Below, piece after piece: positions 24,401 through 35,429 of a DNA stretch of 64,000 nucleotides (position 1 is the first letter of the stretch; each line of letters starts with the position of its first letter). Origin of the DNA: Azolla caroliniana (lineage: Eukaryota; Polypodiophyta); assembly GCA_043228905.1 (NCBI GenBank), contig JBHGNT010000007.1, forward strand, positions 7,378,001 to 7,442,000. The letters run 5' to 3'. The translations under genes were made by a program, and so were the position numbers. The notes below the pieces were generated by a model that worked only from the letters and a program-made list of their open reading frames with translations, was not told where the DNA came from and did no database searches.

Positions 24401-27400
24401 ATATACATAACACACTATAAGTGTATAGAAACTGAAGGAAACATAAGAATATGCTAATGTTGCAATTACTATCAATTGGCAACAATTGGAAGGAACATTT
24501 AGCAAGAAAACATGGATTCAGAATACCCGATGAATTAAGGAAACCTTTTATGCTAAATATGCATGCATACACCCTAAACCCTACAGGCATACAAGTACCA
24601 AACACATGGTGCTTTATTCACTGTTAAATTTCATCCATTAGGACACGCCCTTTAACAAGCATCAAACACATATGGTGTTTCATTCACTGTTAAATTTCAT
24701 CCATTAGGCCACACCTTTAACAAGCACCAAACACATATGGTACTTCATTTACTGTTAAATTTCAATCATTAGGACACACCTTCAAAGTCTTTACTCGCAT
24801 TACATGGCCCAAAATCCCCATGAGGCGCTCAATTAGCTCATCTGTAATTCTACCTTGTTTGGCCTGATGCAAATATCAAAGGCACCAATAATTAAAAGTT
24901 TTCAACAAATAGCCTAAAAATTCCAAGCCATAAAATCTATACCGCTAGTCTAGCTATTTTAGCAAGCTTCTGCTTTATATCAGGAGGTAAGCGGTTCCTC
25001 TTTCCTTGTTCAGGATCCCGTGCAACAACTGAAGGGGGGCATGCTGCAGTGTTTCATAAACAACATGAAGTATGAAGAATGGATGAAGAGATTCAAACAA
25101 AACAAAATTCTAAATATGCACATTCATCAGCTACCCTCTTCTAAACAAAAAATAAGAATGCAAGAATATTTTTGTTTGCACCCAGCGTAAGATTAGGAAA
25201 TTCAGAAATAAATTAAATTAGCTTAAATTCTCGCATCCAACAACTACACTCTTTGTAGCAAAATATATAATAACACAAGGAAAGGATTCATTTGTAAATA
25301 ACATAGGATTGTGAAGAATATAAGAACTTGTTCAGAATAATAATAAAACGAAACTCATATCCATCAACTACCCCCTTTATAAACAATGTACAAGACTGCA
25401 AGAAGTAAAACAAAAAAAACACTCACATTCAGCTACTCCTTTTTCCAAGTCCAAAAAGGCTCTCTCTAAAACTGTCCCTTTCGCACGTGATGGACTAATA
25501 TCTTTTCCCACACTAGACGGTGACTTCTGTTAGCAGAAAAAACCACACCAAGTCAGAAAACGTAATCCAAAGGGGCAATTTCTGAATACGGGAATTCAAG
25601 AGCAGGTCAGATTACAAAAACACCTTTAAAAGAATGGATGACTCCTTCATATTCTCTTCGATAGCAGGCTTTTGAACAGGTTTTGGCTTCATTGCACTTA
25701 TCCCTGATGACTCTTTGCGCTCCAACATCACAAGAGAATCCCCTTCTGGAGGTTCATTCACATCAAACAGTGTTGCTACTTTCTCATTTGTATTATCTTC
25801 AACAGAGACACCATCTAACATTGATCTATCTCTCTTAAGACCGATCTCTTTTCCTTCTGTTCTCTCTTTCGATGTCTCCCCATGTGTCTTATTATTACGC
25901 TTTTCTGCCTCCTTATAATACGAGGGCTCATGAGAAGCTCTCTCCTCCTTATGCACTGCACCAGGATTAGTGGGAAGGGACATGACACCAGATGATGAAT
26001 AAGCTTTCTTGGCTATGACCGCAGCTTTTGCTCTTGATCCAGTGTTTGGTTTCTTTATTTCTTCTGCATCTACATTATTAAAGCTTGTCTTTTTCCTCTT
26101 CTTTGGTACAGACACAACAGGAGGCGGCAGTTGAGGTCTGTAAATAGTGTTGAAAAAAAGAAAGATTATGATATCTTCTTTCCCCCCTCTCACAAGCTTT
26201 ATTCTTCCCAACTATTAGATTTTAAGATAACTCTAGCTATTATTTGAAGTACATCTTTCCATTATCTCTAGAAATCTAACTCAAAAAGTTCATAGCTCTA
26301 TCTAAATCTTACCATAGAACTTTTCATTTTGATCAAAATCTCACTTTAATAAATCGATGATTAATGCATGCTTCATGTGCAACTGTTCATTTTGATCAGA
26401 ACCTTACTTCAATAGATCAATGATTAATACATGCTTCATGTGCAGCTGTTAACCATTTCAACAGTTAAATACATTTCTGTTGTCTGTCCTCCACAAATTC
26501 CTTTGAGCACATTTGTTCTCTTTTATGTGTTGACTATCAAGGATAAACAAGAAATGTTCACAGTAATTACTGTTGTTCTGACTTTACCCTATTCACATAC
26601 AAACCATCATGCTTTCAGCACATTTGTTTTTCTTTTACATGTGAGAGTATCAAGGCTAGACAAAAAAGGCTCACAGTACTTACTCTTGTTCTAGTTTTCC
26701 CCTATTCAACTAGAAAATGTTGTGTTTTTAGCACATTTGCTTTCTTACTTATGTGCGTTTATCAAGGCTAGAGAAGAAATGTCCACAGTACTTACTCTTG
26801 TTCGAGAGTTCCCCTATTCACATAGAAACCATCATGCTTTAACTTCGCATTCTCCACCGAAAAATAGTCATTCTGCCAAGACCCATTGGATTAGACAAAG
26901 ATAGATGAAGGTTATATATCTTTATAAAACAACCAATGCCCATAAAGGTTTACCAATTCAGAGTCATCAATGAAAGAATCTCTCGTATCATACTTGTCAT
27001 CATCTAAACAATCACTCAATTCATCATCACTATTGCCTCCCTGAAGCAACCAAAAAGACATAATAGTCAGTGATACTAAGGATAAGAATTGAGGTGAAAA
27101 TATGTCTCTATATGACTGACCTGGTACAGCCTCTCGATCTTTTCAATCATTGCGTTAAACCGATTGGGAGGAGGAGGAAGGGGATCACTCTCTTTAACAA
27201 CCTAAAGAAGCACAGAACAAGCTTTCAGGAACTTGAATAAAGAACAAGAAATGAAGTTATCCTATTAGAGAATACAACTGAATGGATTAACAGAAGAGAC
27301 TAAACAGAGAAAAGAAAGAAAGGAAAAAAGGTTAAGGGGATTCTTTCCCCAGAGGATGCCAATGATCCAAGGAAAGTGGTTTAGACCAAACAAAAAAAAA

Positions 27401-28082
27401 GCTTGCTTCACCTTTGGAAACAACTCAAGGACGAGATCCCATGGTTTAAGAGAAAAGCTAAAACAAGAAAAATAGAAATAAAGGTCAGCAGGGAAAGATC
27501 TGAGGGCACTTCCTAGAGAAGATATCAATTTATCAAATCAAAAGGAAAAACGTATTTTCAGTCACAATATTTTCCTGCAAAGTACAGTATAATTAACTCA
27601 AGGGATATGTCTCACAACAAAAGTATCACCTGTTACCTAAATTATTAGAACTACAACATCAAGGATTCAACAAGAAAAGACAGGGAAGCCAGCAATCCCC
27701 AGAAATACCTAGTTTCCAACTGAAACAGGATGGGTAATGGTATTTTCCTTCAATGCATAATGATAACTCCTGATAAACACGTAACTTTCAACGGAGATCT
27801 CCTAATAAGGAACTCAAAAGGCTTGACAGGTCTTACCTCAGGTGCGATTCGAGCTTCAAGGGCAGGGTGAGCACCAACAGGCGCATCTGAGGAACTAGAT
27901 CCTGATGCCGCGACAGTTTTCTGAGACTCCTTTTGAAGCTTCTTCCAAGAAACAAATGTGGTTTCTCCTGGCTTCAACTCCACATAGAAACGCTCCCGAG
28001 AACATGGTAACATAGCTGTGGAATCTACTGATGATGTTGATGCCTGCGTGAGGCAGGGGAGGTTCGCTTTCTCTACCATCAT
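21491..28082 (-). CDS. UBN: Ubinuclein-like HIRA-complex histone chaperone subunit (13 exons)
   Basis: Intact 817-codon gene. Coding exons: 28082-27837, 27201-27121, 27040-26954, 26872-26796, 26137-25624, 25526-25427, 25043-24943, 24863-24780, 23856-23731, 22813-22688, 22607-22560, 22487-22386, 22252-21491; all introns are GT-AG and phases agree. Residues 31-49 (RFYVELKPGETTFVSWKKL) match the plant ubinuclein N-terminus. Residues about 110-163 form the Hpc2-related domain (DSFIDDSEL, LKHDGFYVNRG), which in this family binds HIRA. Residues about 345-564 form the UBN_AB domain (SPSRAKGTVLERAFLDLEKG, RNRLPPDIKQKLAKIARLA). Family role: nuclear, replication-independent deposition of histone H3.3. 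The last exon encodes a basic tail with three or four repeats of about 23 residues (V.TAHKNEKS...EKGI). The exon 12 donor (AAT|gtaggt) is my preferred choice; a donor three bases on with a later acceptor would also stay open. Confidence 0.9.
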
Positions 28083-28870
28083 TTCCCTTTAATCATGACT
28101 TCATTCTTCTCCATAATGCTTTCTTCAAATTCATACCAAAACTGTTCTTCTTCCTACTCACCGGAATACAAGTCCATTGTTTCACAATGGAAGGCAAAAC
28201 TTTACTAAACAATCATACAAAACCCTTCTCTTTCACAATACCTTTTTAAGGCTGTCTTCTTTCACAACAAGACCTTCAAAAAAGGTCCCTTTCTTCATAA
28301 CACAGAAGATATATTTTCTTCTTAACAACAAGACCTTCGGAAAACCTATTCTTCTTCTTCTTCTTCACAGTTACGAAAGACTTCCGAATGAACTATTTAT
28401 TCTTCTTCTTCTTCTTTATCAAGATCTGAATTCTAGTAATGTTGCTGAAAAAAGCAAAACCGCTTCTCTTCAATTTCCTCCATCAGGTAATACCACTTGA
28501 GAGATATTGAATCTCCTGCGACGAGGAAACCGTTTTTTTTGTTTTGGAGAGGGGGAGGAGATCACCAGACAGGTAAAAAGACAAATTTGCCCAAAAGAAA
28601 ATTTAAAAGGAAAAGTGAAAAACAAAGTGTGTAAATACAAATAGAGCTTAACTTGATTTGATAAGTTAAAAAAAAACCTTACGGAGCAGAGGCGAACCCA
28701 CGAGCAGAAGAGCCACCAAAAAGATCAAATTCTTCTTCTCCTCCTCCTCTCTCTCTCTCACTCTCTAGAACCAGATTCTTCTGTCTGTGAGCGCTCTGTC
28801 TCTGTCTCTGTCTCTTTCTCTAGAGCCAGACTCCTCTGCGAGAGCTCTCTCTCTCTCTCCCAATCAATGA
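28083..28870 (-). promoter_or_regulatory. 5' UTR of the ubinuclein gene with leader intron and uORF
   Basis: Upstream of ATG 28082 the minus strand carries a likely leader intron, 28682 (CTCC|gtaagg) to 28516 (cgtcgcag|GAG), 167 bp. Its outer exon is rich in GA/CT with (GAGA)n tracts, common in plant leaders. A 16-codon upstream ORF (ATG at 28483, stop at 28433) lies in the inner leader exon and could lower translation of the main frame. The transcription start was not determined. Confidence 0.55.
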
Positions 28871-30286
28871 ATCAAGCAATCAATGGCAAGAATATTCTCC
28901 CTTCTTTGCAACAGTCTTGCCTCCTGTCTCCTGGCTGTGTCTCTTTTCTCGTTCAAACAATCTTCCTCCTTCGTCTATGGCTTCGTCTTCCTGTCTCTGG
29001 ATTTCTGCAGGAAATAAATAAAACGGACGCCTCAAAGGGATATGAGACCGCGATGGTCGCCCAACAAAGCAAGGGCCATCCACGTGCGTGGAAAACGAAC
29101 ACACAGAGATTCACACAGAGAGAGTGAGAGAGAAACAGAGAAACAGAGAGACAGAGACAGACAGACAGAGAGAGAGAGAGAGTATGATGGGCAGGCAGGC
29201 AGCCCAAATGAGCACCAAATGGGCATCAAATGGGCAACCACACCTCTCTCTCTCTCCACCCATTTTGGGGAAGGGGGGGGGGGGCCTAATAAGACATGCT
29301 AATTTTGGGCAGGCATCCACTTCCTCGTCCGCCCCATACCACCGCCTTCACCTTTTGGCCTTCCCGGAGGCCAGTGGGTGGGTCTCGGGGCAGGCATCCA
29401 TCCCGGACCCCATCTACGTCCCCTGACATCTGACATCGTACGTACGTACGTACGCTACGCCTGGTGTCTGAATCTATTCAGATTCTTCGAACACTTTCTG
29501 GTATCGTATTCTAGTCTGTCGACATTGCCCTCTCTCTCTCTCTCTCTAACAAGATCCCGTATTTCTGTTTCGAGAAAGCCTAGAAGTTTTCATACATCAT
29601 AGATTTGTTGCCCTTGTTACTATGTGTGTACCGTAATCGCAAATTCGAGGCATAACATCACACATTGCTTTTGCACGGAATGTCTTGCTTGCTTTCGTGT
29701 GTGACAATAGACTGCATTACCTTGCGATCTCTAGTTCTAACATCATGTTGTGATGATTGAAAAGAGGACGTCATTGATTAAGCTTTGAAGGGCAATGATC
29801 TATCCATATGCTCGAAGAATGACCCTTAAGGTTGTGCTTCTACGTTTTAAAGTTCAACAAGAAGATACTCTTTTGGCCTAAAATCATAAGCTCAACAAGA
29901 AGAGAATGTGTTTGTTCTCGCTCAAACTATCAATATCTATGAGATTGTTCGTTTGAGGACATTGACTATGTCTAGATGCATCTTTTGTTACACCTGTGTC
30001 ATAAATTCCAAATTGCACTTTTCACTCCTTGGGACATTGTCGATTGATTCGTTTTAAACATTGCTTGCATGTTAATATTCACCATGTGTGTCCATAGTTG
30101 AGCCCTCGAACATTTGCTTCTCAACTTTGATGCATCCCACAATCTTCAACAATACTCCTTAGTAAATTATATTAATGCATCCAACCATCTTCAACATCTT
30201 ACCCACTTGAGATCTTGTTTCTATCACAAAATAGAACAAGGAGTAAAAGAGCCAAAAGAAATACAAGGTGAATCCTTGTCAGCTAA
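28871..30286. other. Intergenic, promoter side of the ubinuclein gene
   Basis: No gene recognised. It holds GA/CA-rich runs (29115-29182), a run of about 12 G near 29273-29284, a CGTA repeat (29438-29454) and a CT-run (29529-29547). The part next to 28870 presumably includes the ubinuclein promoter. Confidence 0.45.
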
Positions 30287-30457
30287 TGTAAAGAATCGAG
30301 AGTGATTTTGTGCAGTGGAAGGTGTGTGTGTGTGTGTGTGTGTGTAAGAGATAGAACATAGAGTTATATAGAAAACCATATTATGGCTTTGATTGTGGAT
30401 AACCGGCTCATACTACTCCGTTCAGCTTTGTGCTCCTGGCCCATTCCTTACTCTATA
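30287..30457 (-). repeat. 3' LTR of copia D (short, altered)
   Basis: Directly follows the polypurine tract on the minus strand. The first bases are TATAG where TG is expected; the end is TTTACA. It has a TATA-like CTATATAAC (30371-30363), a (TG)n run (30323-30345) and AAGAATCGAGAGTGATT. The segment from the TG run to GTTATATAGAAAAC recurs at 37319-37370 plus 48907-48973. Confidence 0.55.
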
Positions 30458-33226
30458 CTCCCCCTCAAGCTCGGTTGGTTGGTAGTCGAGAGACCTAGGT
30501 TCGTCATGAACTGCCGCAACTTGTCAACTTCCAGGGCCTTTGTGTAGATGTTGATCATTTGCAGATTCATGTTGATGTGTTGCAGCTCGACATCTCCGGC
30601 CAGGACATGTTCTCAGATGAAGTGATAGTACACCTAAATTTGCTTGGTCCAAGCGTGAGAAACTGGGTTTCGAGCTAGATGAATGTTGCTCATGTTGTCA
30701 TAGTAAAGGAGAATTGAATCTGTGATGGGAACGTCCAGATACTTCAGGATTCGTTTAAGCCAAATAGCTTCACATGCGGCAACTGTCATGCCCCTGTATT
30801 TAGCCTCTATGCTCGACAGTGCTATTGTCAATTTCTTCTTACTACTCCAAGATATGGCTTCACTCTTGAGGGAGAAGACGAAGCCCGATGTGGATCGTTT
30901 GTCGGCTTTGTAGCTGGCCCAATCGGCACCAATGTACTCTTTGAGACGAATCGGTGTCGCCGCGTCGTATTGGATGCCGCAACCCATTGTACTACTTACA
31001 TAACGTAACACTTCCTTAGCATAGTCTAGGTGAATGTTCTGTGGTGTCTACATAAACTAGCTAAGGAGGCCGACCGGATAACTGAGGTTGGGTCGAGTAA
31101 TGGTGAGGTAGATTAGGCTTCTAACTAGCTGACGATAGAAAGTCAGCTCACACTCTTGTGTGCCAGAATCAACTTCTAGCTTTCGATTTTAATCGAGAGG
31201 GGTAGCTACGGGCTTACACCTTGTCATCCCAAACTTGTAAAGAAGATTGAGGATATAGTGTCGTTGGGAGATCAGGATACCGGTAGTAGTCTGAATTACT
31301 TCTATACCTAGAAAGTAATGTAGCTCCTTCATGTCTTTCATTTCGAATCGGTCGAAGAGTAGCTCTTAGATCTATGTTCAATATCTGCCTAATGCTCGCC
31401 TCCAATGATCAAGTCATCCACATATATTATGATAAATACCTGTCCTTTGGAGTCACTCCGGATGAATAGAGAATTGTCAGACTTGGACATTTTAAGGATG
31501 ATTCGGTAAAGATATCGTGTTATCTTCGAATGTCAGGCTTTAGGTGCCTGCTTGAGGCCGTACAGAGGTTTTTTGAGTCAACAGACAACAGTCGGATGTG
31601 TACGCCACTTGAATATGGGAGGTTGTACCATGTACAAGTCCTCTTCTAACTCACCTTGAAGAAAGGCATCCTTGACATCCATTTGGTGGAGCTGCCACCA
31701 TTTGGCTGCAGTCAACGCTATCACAGTCTGTATGGTTGTCGTCTTTGCCACCGGGGCAAAGGTCTCTTCATAATCGACCTTGTGTGTCTGTGCATACCCT
31801 TTCGCCACAAGACGAGCCTTATACCGATTGACGGTACCTTCGACATTGTGCTTCACCTTGAATATCCATCGGCACCTGTTTGTCTTTTGGTGGGGTGAAG
31901 AGGGGACCAAATCCCATGTCTTGTTTTTGGAGAGTGATTGCATCTCCTCATTCATCACTTCGACCCATCACAGGTCCTTAGCGGTGTTGGAAAAGTTTTC
32001 CGGTTCTCGAATTATTGCCACCTTCATCATAAAGGCATAATGATAGGCCATGTAGTTGTTGTAGCCGAATCGGTGACCACATTCTTCTCTTGGGTGGACC
32101 ATCGAAGTTGTTCACATGTTTTTGTGAACACTTCCTTGGCCCTTGGTGTCCTCATGATAGGCACATCCAATCCATCATACTCATTGTCGAGTGAGGGAGT
32201 CGATTTGTTTCCATCGATGTCTTCGTAGTCAGGCATTTTGGCATTTCCTTTGTCCATCTTTGGACTCGGCCAAAATGTGCTTTGGTCGCTTGGAGGCTCT
32301 TGAGGTTCGCTCAATTTGGTTGAGACCAGACTCTCTTCATGTATTGACCTTAATTGATCATTGTCCTCTGTGTCGTCAAGGTCGACAGGAAATGGTTCGG
32401 GAGGAGTCGCTCAAGTTCGTACCATGATGCGGACTCGTCAAAGACTACATCTCGACTTACGCGAACCTTCTGAGTAGAGGGGTTGAAACATTTGTATCCC
32501 GTTTGCTCCAACGAGGATACACTTTTCCGATTTGTAATCGAGCTTTTGCCGCTTTTCATCAAGAATGTGCACAAATGCGATAGAGTCGAATACCCTGACG
32601 TGGGATAAGTCAGGCGTCCTTCCATAGAACTTCTTGTGGGGGGTAATATCGTGCAGTCTAGATGTTGTGCAACGATTCATTAGATAGACGGTTGTGTTTG
32701 CCGCTTCAGCCCAATATGATTTCGGCAGATATTTCTCATTCATCATTGCCCTTGTCACCTCGAGTATATGTCAGTTCTTTCGTTCAGCTACTCCGTTCTA
32801 TTGAGGTGTGTGTCGGCATGTGAACTCCCGCCGAATTCCTTCTTGTCAAAGGTATGTTGTGAAGGCATCGAAGAAATACTCCTTGCCGCCATTTGATGAA
32901 GGCATCGAGCATGCCGACTGGTTGCTTTTTTTTACTTCATTTTTGAATTTTTGGAAGCACGAGAACACTTCACTGTTCTGTCGCGTTTTGGCCTCTCGGA
33001 TGTAGCCGAGCATGTGATCATGAATGCATGATGTGAGGCAATACAACACGCGACTCGTTGCTTCCTCACAAGATGGGTGGTCGGCATGTGATTGGTCGGG
33101 TTGATTTTCTTGTGCTACCTCGATACAACCCCAATAGTCTTGGCCAACAAGGTATTGGTGCATTTTGTATTCCCAATATGCAGAATTGTTTCTGTCGAGT
33201 TTCTCGGTGGCAAGACCACTTCCCAT
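30458..33226 (-). pseudogene. Copia D gag-integrase-RT-RNase H (broken)
   Basis: Starts MGSGLATEKLDRNN at 33226. After GYIREAKT near 33000 the frame passes straight into integrase sequence (VFSCFQKFKNEV, then NGGKEYFFDAF, about 32975-32860), so a deletion fused gag to integrase. Integrase C-terminal sequence lies at 32758-32438 (LPKSYWAEAANTTVYLMNR), RT at 31958-31578 (NRYKARLVAKGYAQTH, MDVKDAFLQGELEE), catalytic FIIIYVDDLIIGG near 31440-31400, and RNase H at 31011-30634. Several stops and frameshifts are present. Confidence 0.85.
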
Positions 33227-33339
33227 CTAAATATTCATGTTGATCAATTTGTTTTCAAATCCCCTCTCATCCATCCCCACCACTCCCCTTCTCTCTTCTT
33301 TCATCTTCCCTTATATAAGCCTCTCACATTTTTGTATAT

Positions 33340-33392
33340 GGTCTTTAGCACTGATGAGCTCATATAGAGCGAAACATGTTTGCCAAAAGACC
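33340..33392 (+). ncRNA. Type I hammerhead ribozyme (Penelope-type, very short stem III)
   Basis: All conserved core positions are present: CTGATGA (33351-33357) and GAA-A (33371-33374). Stem II is GCTC/GAGC (33358-33361 with 33367-33370) around loop ATATA. Stem III is two pairs, AC/GT (33374-33375 with 33378-33379), with a two-base loop. Position 17 is T33380, so cleavage is expected between 33380 and 33381. Stem I pairs GGTC-TTT-A-GCA (33340-33350) with TGC-C-AAA-A-GACC (33381-33392): ten pairs, one A/C mismatch, one bulged A. A TATATAA box (33312-33318) lies about 28 bases upstream. Hammerheads with minimal stem III are known in Penelope-like retroelements, and one such element lies just downstream on the same strand. 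Confidence 0.82.
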
Positions 33393-33412
33393 TTTTCTTA
33401 CATAAATTGAAA

Positions 33413-33414
33413 TT

Positions 33415-33454
<40 letters not shown>
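33413..33454 (+). repeat. (CT)n microsatellite
   Basis: About 20 CT units between the hammerhead and the left direct repeat of the Penelope-like element. Confidence 0.95.
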
Positions 33455-33459
<5 letters not shown>

Positions 33460-33480
33460 TCCCCTACTATTCTCTTTTAT

Positions 33481-33581
33481 ACTATTCTTTAGGTACCATA
33501 TTATTTAACCTAACTATTCAACCGCCGAAGGTTATACGCTCACACTCCTTGCTTAGGCCATACGGCCAACAACTACTAAAG
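33481..33581 (+). repeat. Left 101-bp direct repeat of the Penelope-like element
   Basis: Begins ACTATTCTTTAGGTACC and ends CAACAACTACTAAAG. It differs from 37223-37323 at five positions by eye. Confidence 0.9.
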
Positions 33582-33629
33582 ATTCGACATATCACATGGA
33601 GGTTCATTCACTTGAGATAGGAACCCACA

Positions 33630-34666
33630 ATGGATCTGCATCGACAAGGTTCAGGCAACCATCTAGTGAAGAGTTCCCTCAACCCACGGTAATGACGTCT
33701 GGCATCGGCTACACCGATCCCTATCAAGCGTAATAGTGCGAATAAAAGACCACAAAAGCGTGCTCGAGATTATATTCTCTCTCCCTCACTCATCAACTCC
33801 ACTCATGATACTAAGGTTTCCAATACTAAGGTATCATCTTCTAATACATCATTTTGCTGGAAATACTTAGAAGAATATAAAACTAGAGTATTCGCCGAAT
33901 TTAAACAACTCTTCAAATGAAAGAAACAAGCCAAAAATACCCATAGTAGGATGTTGAACTTATACTCTCATGAATTAACCCCTAATAGTCTTAGAATTCA
34001 TCCCCCCAAGCTAAAGATAGATCATGAAGAAATTAACAATAGCATGCATAAGGACTTTCTAACCCTCACTAATCAATATAATAAAAATCTAACAAGTACT
34101 TATATTAAACATCTAGACTTACTAGTGCACTCCTATACTAAAACCCTAGATAATTTCCCTAATACCATTAGATCATATCTACATAACTTTGCTAACATCC
34201 TTCAAGAACCCCAACATTTTGAGGATGTGTCATCATATATTGAGCCTGCTAATTTCAAGAAACGATTAATACATTAGTACAAGATTTCGGCTCTGAAATC
34301 CTAAAAATGTGTGACGATTTTGCATTAAATCACAACATTGATAATACACTTAAGAGAACAGCCACGGAACTTAGAGATAAAACAAGAGCACAAAATAGAT
34401 ATGAAAACCCTAATATTAGAGATATAGACATTACAATGTATGAAGAGGAAGAAGAAAATGATAATGAAATGTTTTATGACAGTCCCTCGTACATTGCTCC
34501 CGTAGAAGCTGAGATAAATAACATTAAAAATTCTGTCCCCCCTACTATTAACCTAAATAAAAATTCTAATCACACACCCACACCCACACCCACACCCAAA
34601 AAGAATCTAAACTTTACCCTAAACCGTAATCCAGAACCTAAGTCTAACCCAAACACTAACTTTTAA
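33630..34666 (+). pseudogene. ORF1-like region of the Penelope-like element (broken)
   Basis: A frame starting at ATG 33630 (MDLHRQGSGNHLVKSS) meets two adjacent stops near 33690 and another near 33918, but otherwise continues to 34277. It includes a basic RPQKRAR motif and predicted helical text (HEEINNSMHKDFLTLTNQ). A second frame, 34307-34666, is acidic then Pro/Thr-rich (TPTPTPTPKKN). I recognise no domain. The position before the RT fits the poorly conserved ORF1 reported in some endonuclease-deficient Penelope-like elements. Confidence 0.5.
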
Positions 34667-35429
34667 TTCCAAAAATACCACTAACCCTTTTCCTAACTCT
34701 CACCCTAACCCAAACCACCGCTCCAATAATAACGCCAAACAAGCGCAACGTCCTCGTCATCGAGCATCTAACCTCCTTTTCACTTGCAACACTGCAACTA
34801 ATGAGGTTAAACAAGCATTTAAACCTTATCCCAACCCTGGCGGGCCTCAAGTTCTTTTCCATAACCCACACTTTGCCAATAATGAACTGCACCATTCTCA
34901 CTCACCACATGCTTTCGCAACAATAGGCCTCAGTCATCTCCCCGCTCATACAAGTCCTCCGCTCCTAACACCGTCCCCGAGCTCCATCCACGATACTATT
35001 GTCAGCTGCACCTGCCAAACATTTCAAGGCAACAATTTCGACACTCTGTTTCGAATCAAAGCCGCCAACAAAATTTCCCGCCGCCACCGCCGCCCCTTCT
35101 CCGTCGTACACATGGTACGCCCTACGATAATTGGACATCACATAAACGTGATCCACCACACAATACTCAACAACATGCTGTGGTTGATCGCGACGTCTTT
35201 CATCAATCATCCCCCCCCTATTGTAAACGAGTATGGGACTGTGTTGGACAACCATCTCGTGCACCCTTCCCCCTCCCTACATGGCGCGTTGTTTGGGACT
35301 ACACAAGGCAGCCAATAGACATTCGCGCCGCCCCTCCTTCCAACCCCTCATCCATGCTCACAACAACCTCACCTCTCACGTTTTCAGAATCCTATTTACT
35401 CCCCCTACCACACACCATAAGAACCCACC
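34667..35429 (+). other. Proline/histidine-rich linker region of the Penelope-like element
   Basis: C-rich sequence with overlapping open frames and no intact one. Encoded text is rich in Pro, His, Asn and Arg (for example PPPPPPLLRRTHG near 35080-35120). It presumably linked ORF1 to the RT before frameshifts accumulated. The overlapping frames at 35112-35550 look like composition effects. Confidence 0.4.

Larger units (their letters stand above)
30287..33226 (-). mobile_element. Ty1/copia element D (decayed, internal deletion)
   Basis: Minus-strand copia relic: gag start at 33226, integrase, RT, RNase H and a polypurine tract (minus-strand GAGGGGGAG, 30466-30458), followed by an LTR-like end (30457-30287). 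The middle of gag, protease and the front of integrase are deleted. Its matching 5' LTR is not adjacent. A possible copy is split at 37319-37370 and 48907-49138, beyond the Penelope-like element and chromovirus E. Confidence 0.8.

Noticed and set aside
29027-29430. Plus-strand frames of 86 to 112 codons upstream of the ubinuclein gene
   Set aside because: Made of GA-repeat dipeptides (RERE, SLSLS in the other strand) and low-complexity sequence.
34570-34730. CACCCA and CCCTAA-like motifs in the Penelope-like element, suggesting telomeric repeats
   Set aside because: They are short, irregular and within a Pro/Thr-rich coding stretch. There is no regular array of plant telomere repeats at either end of the element.
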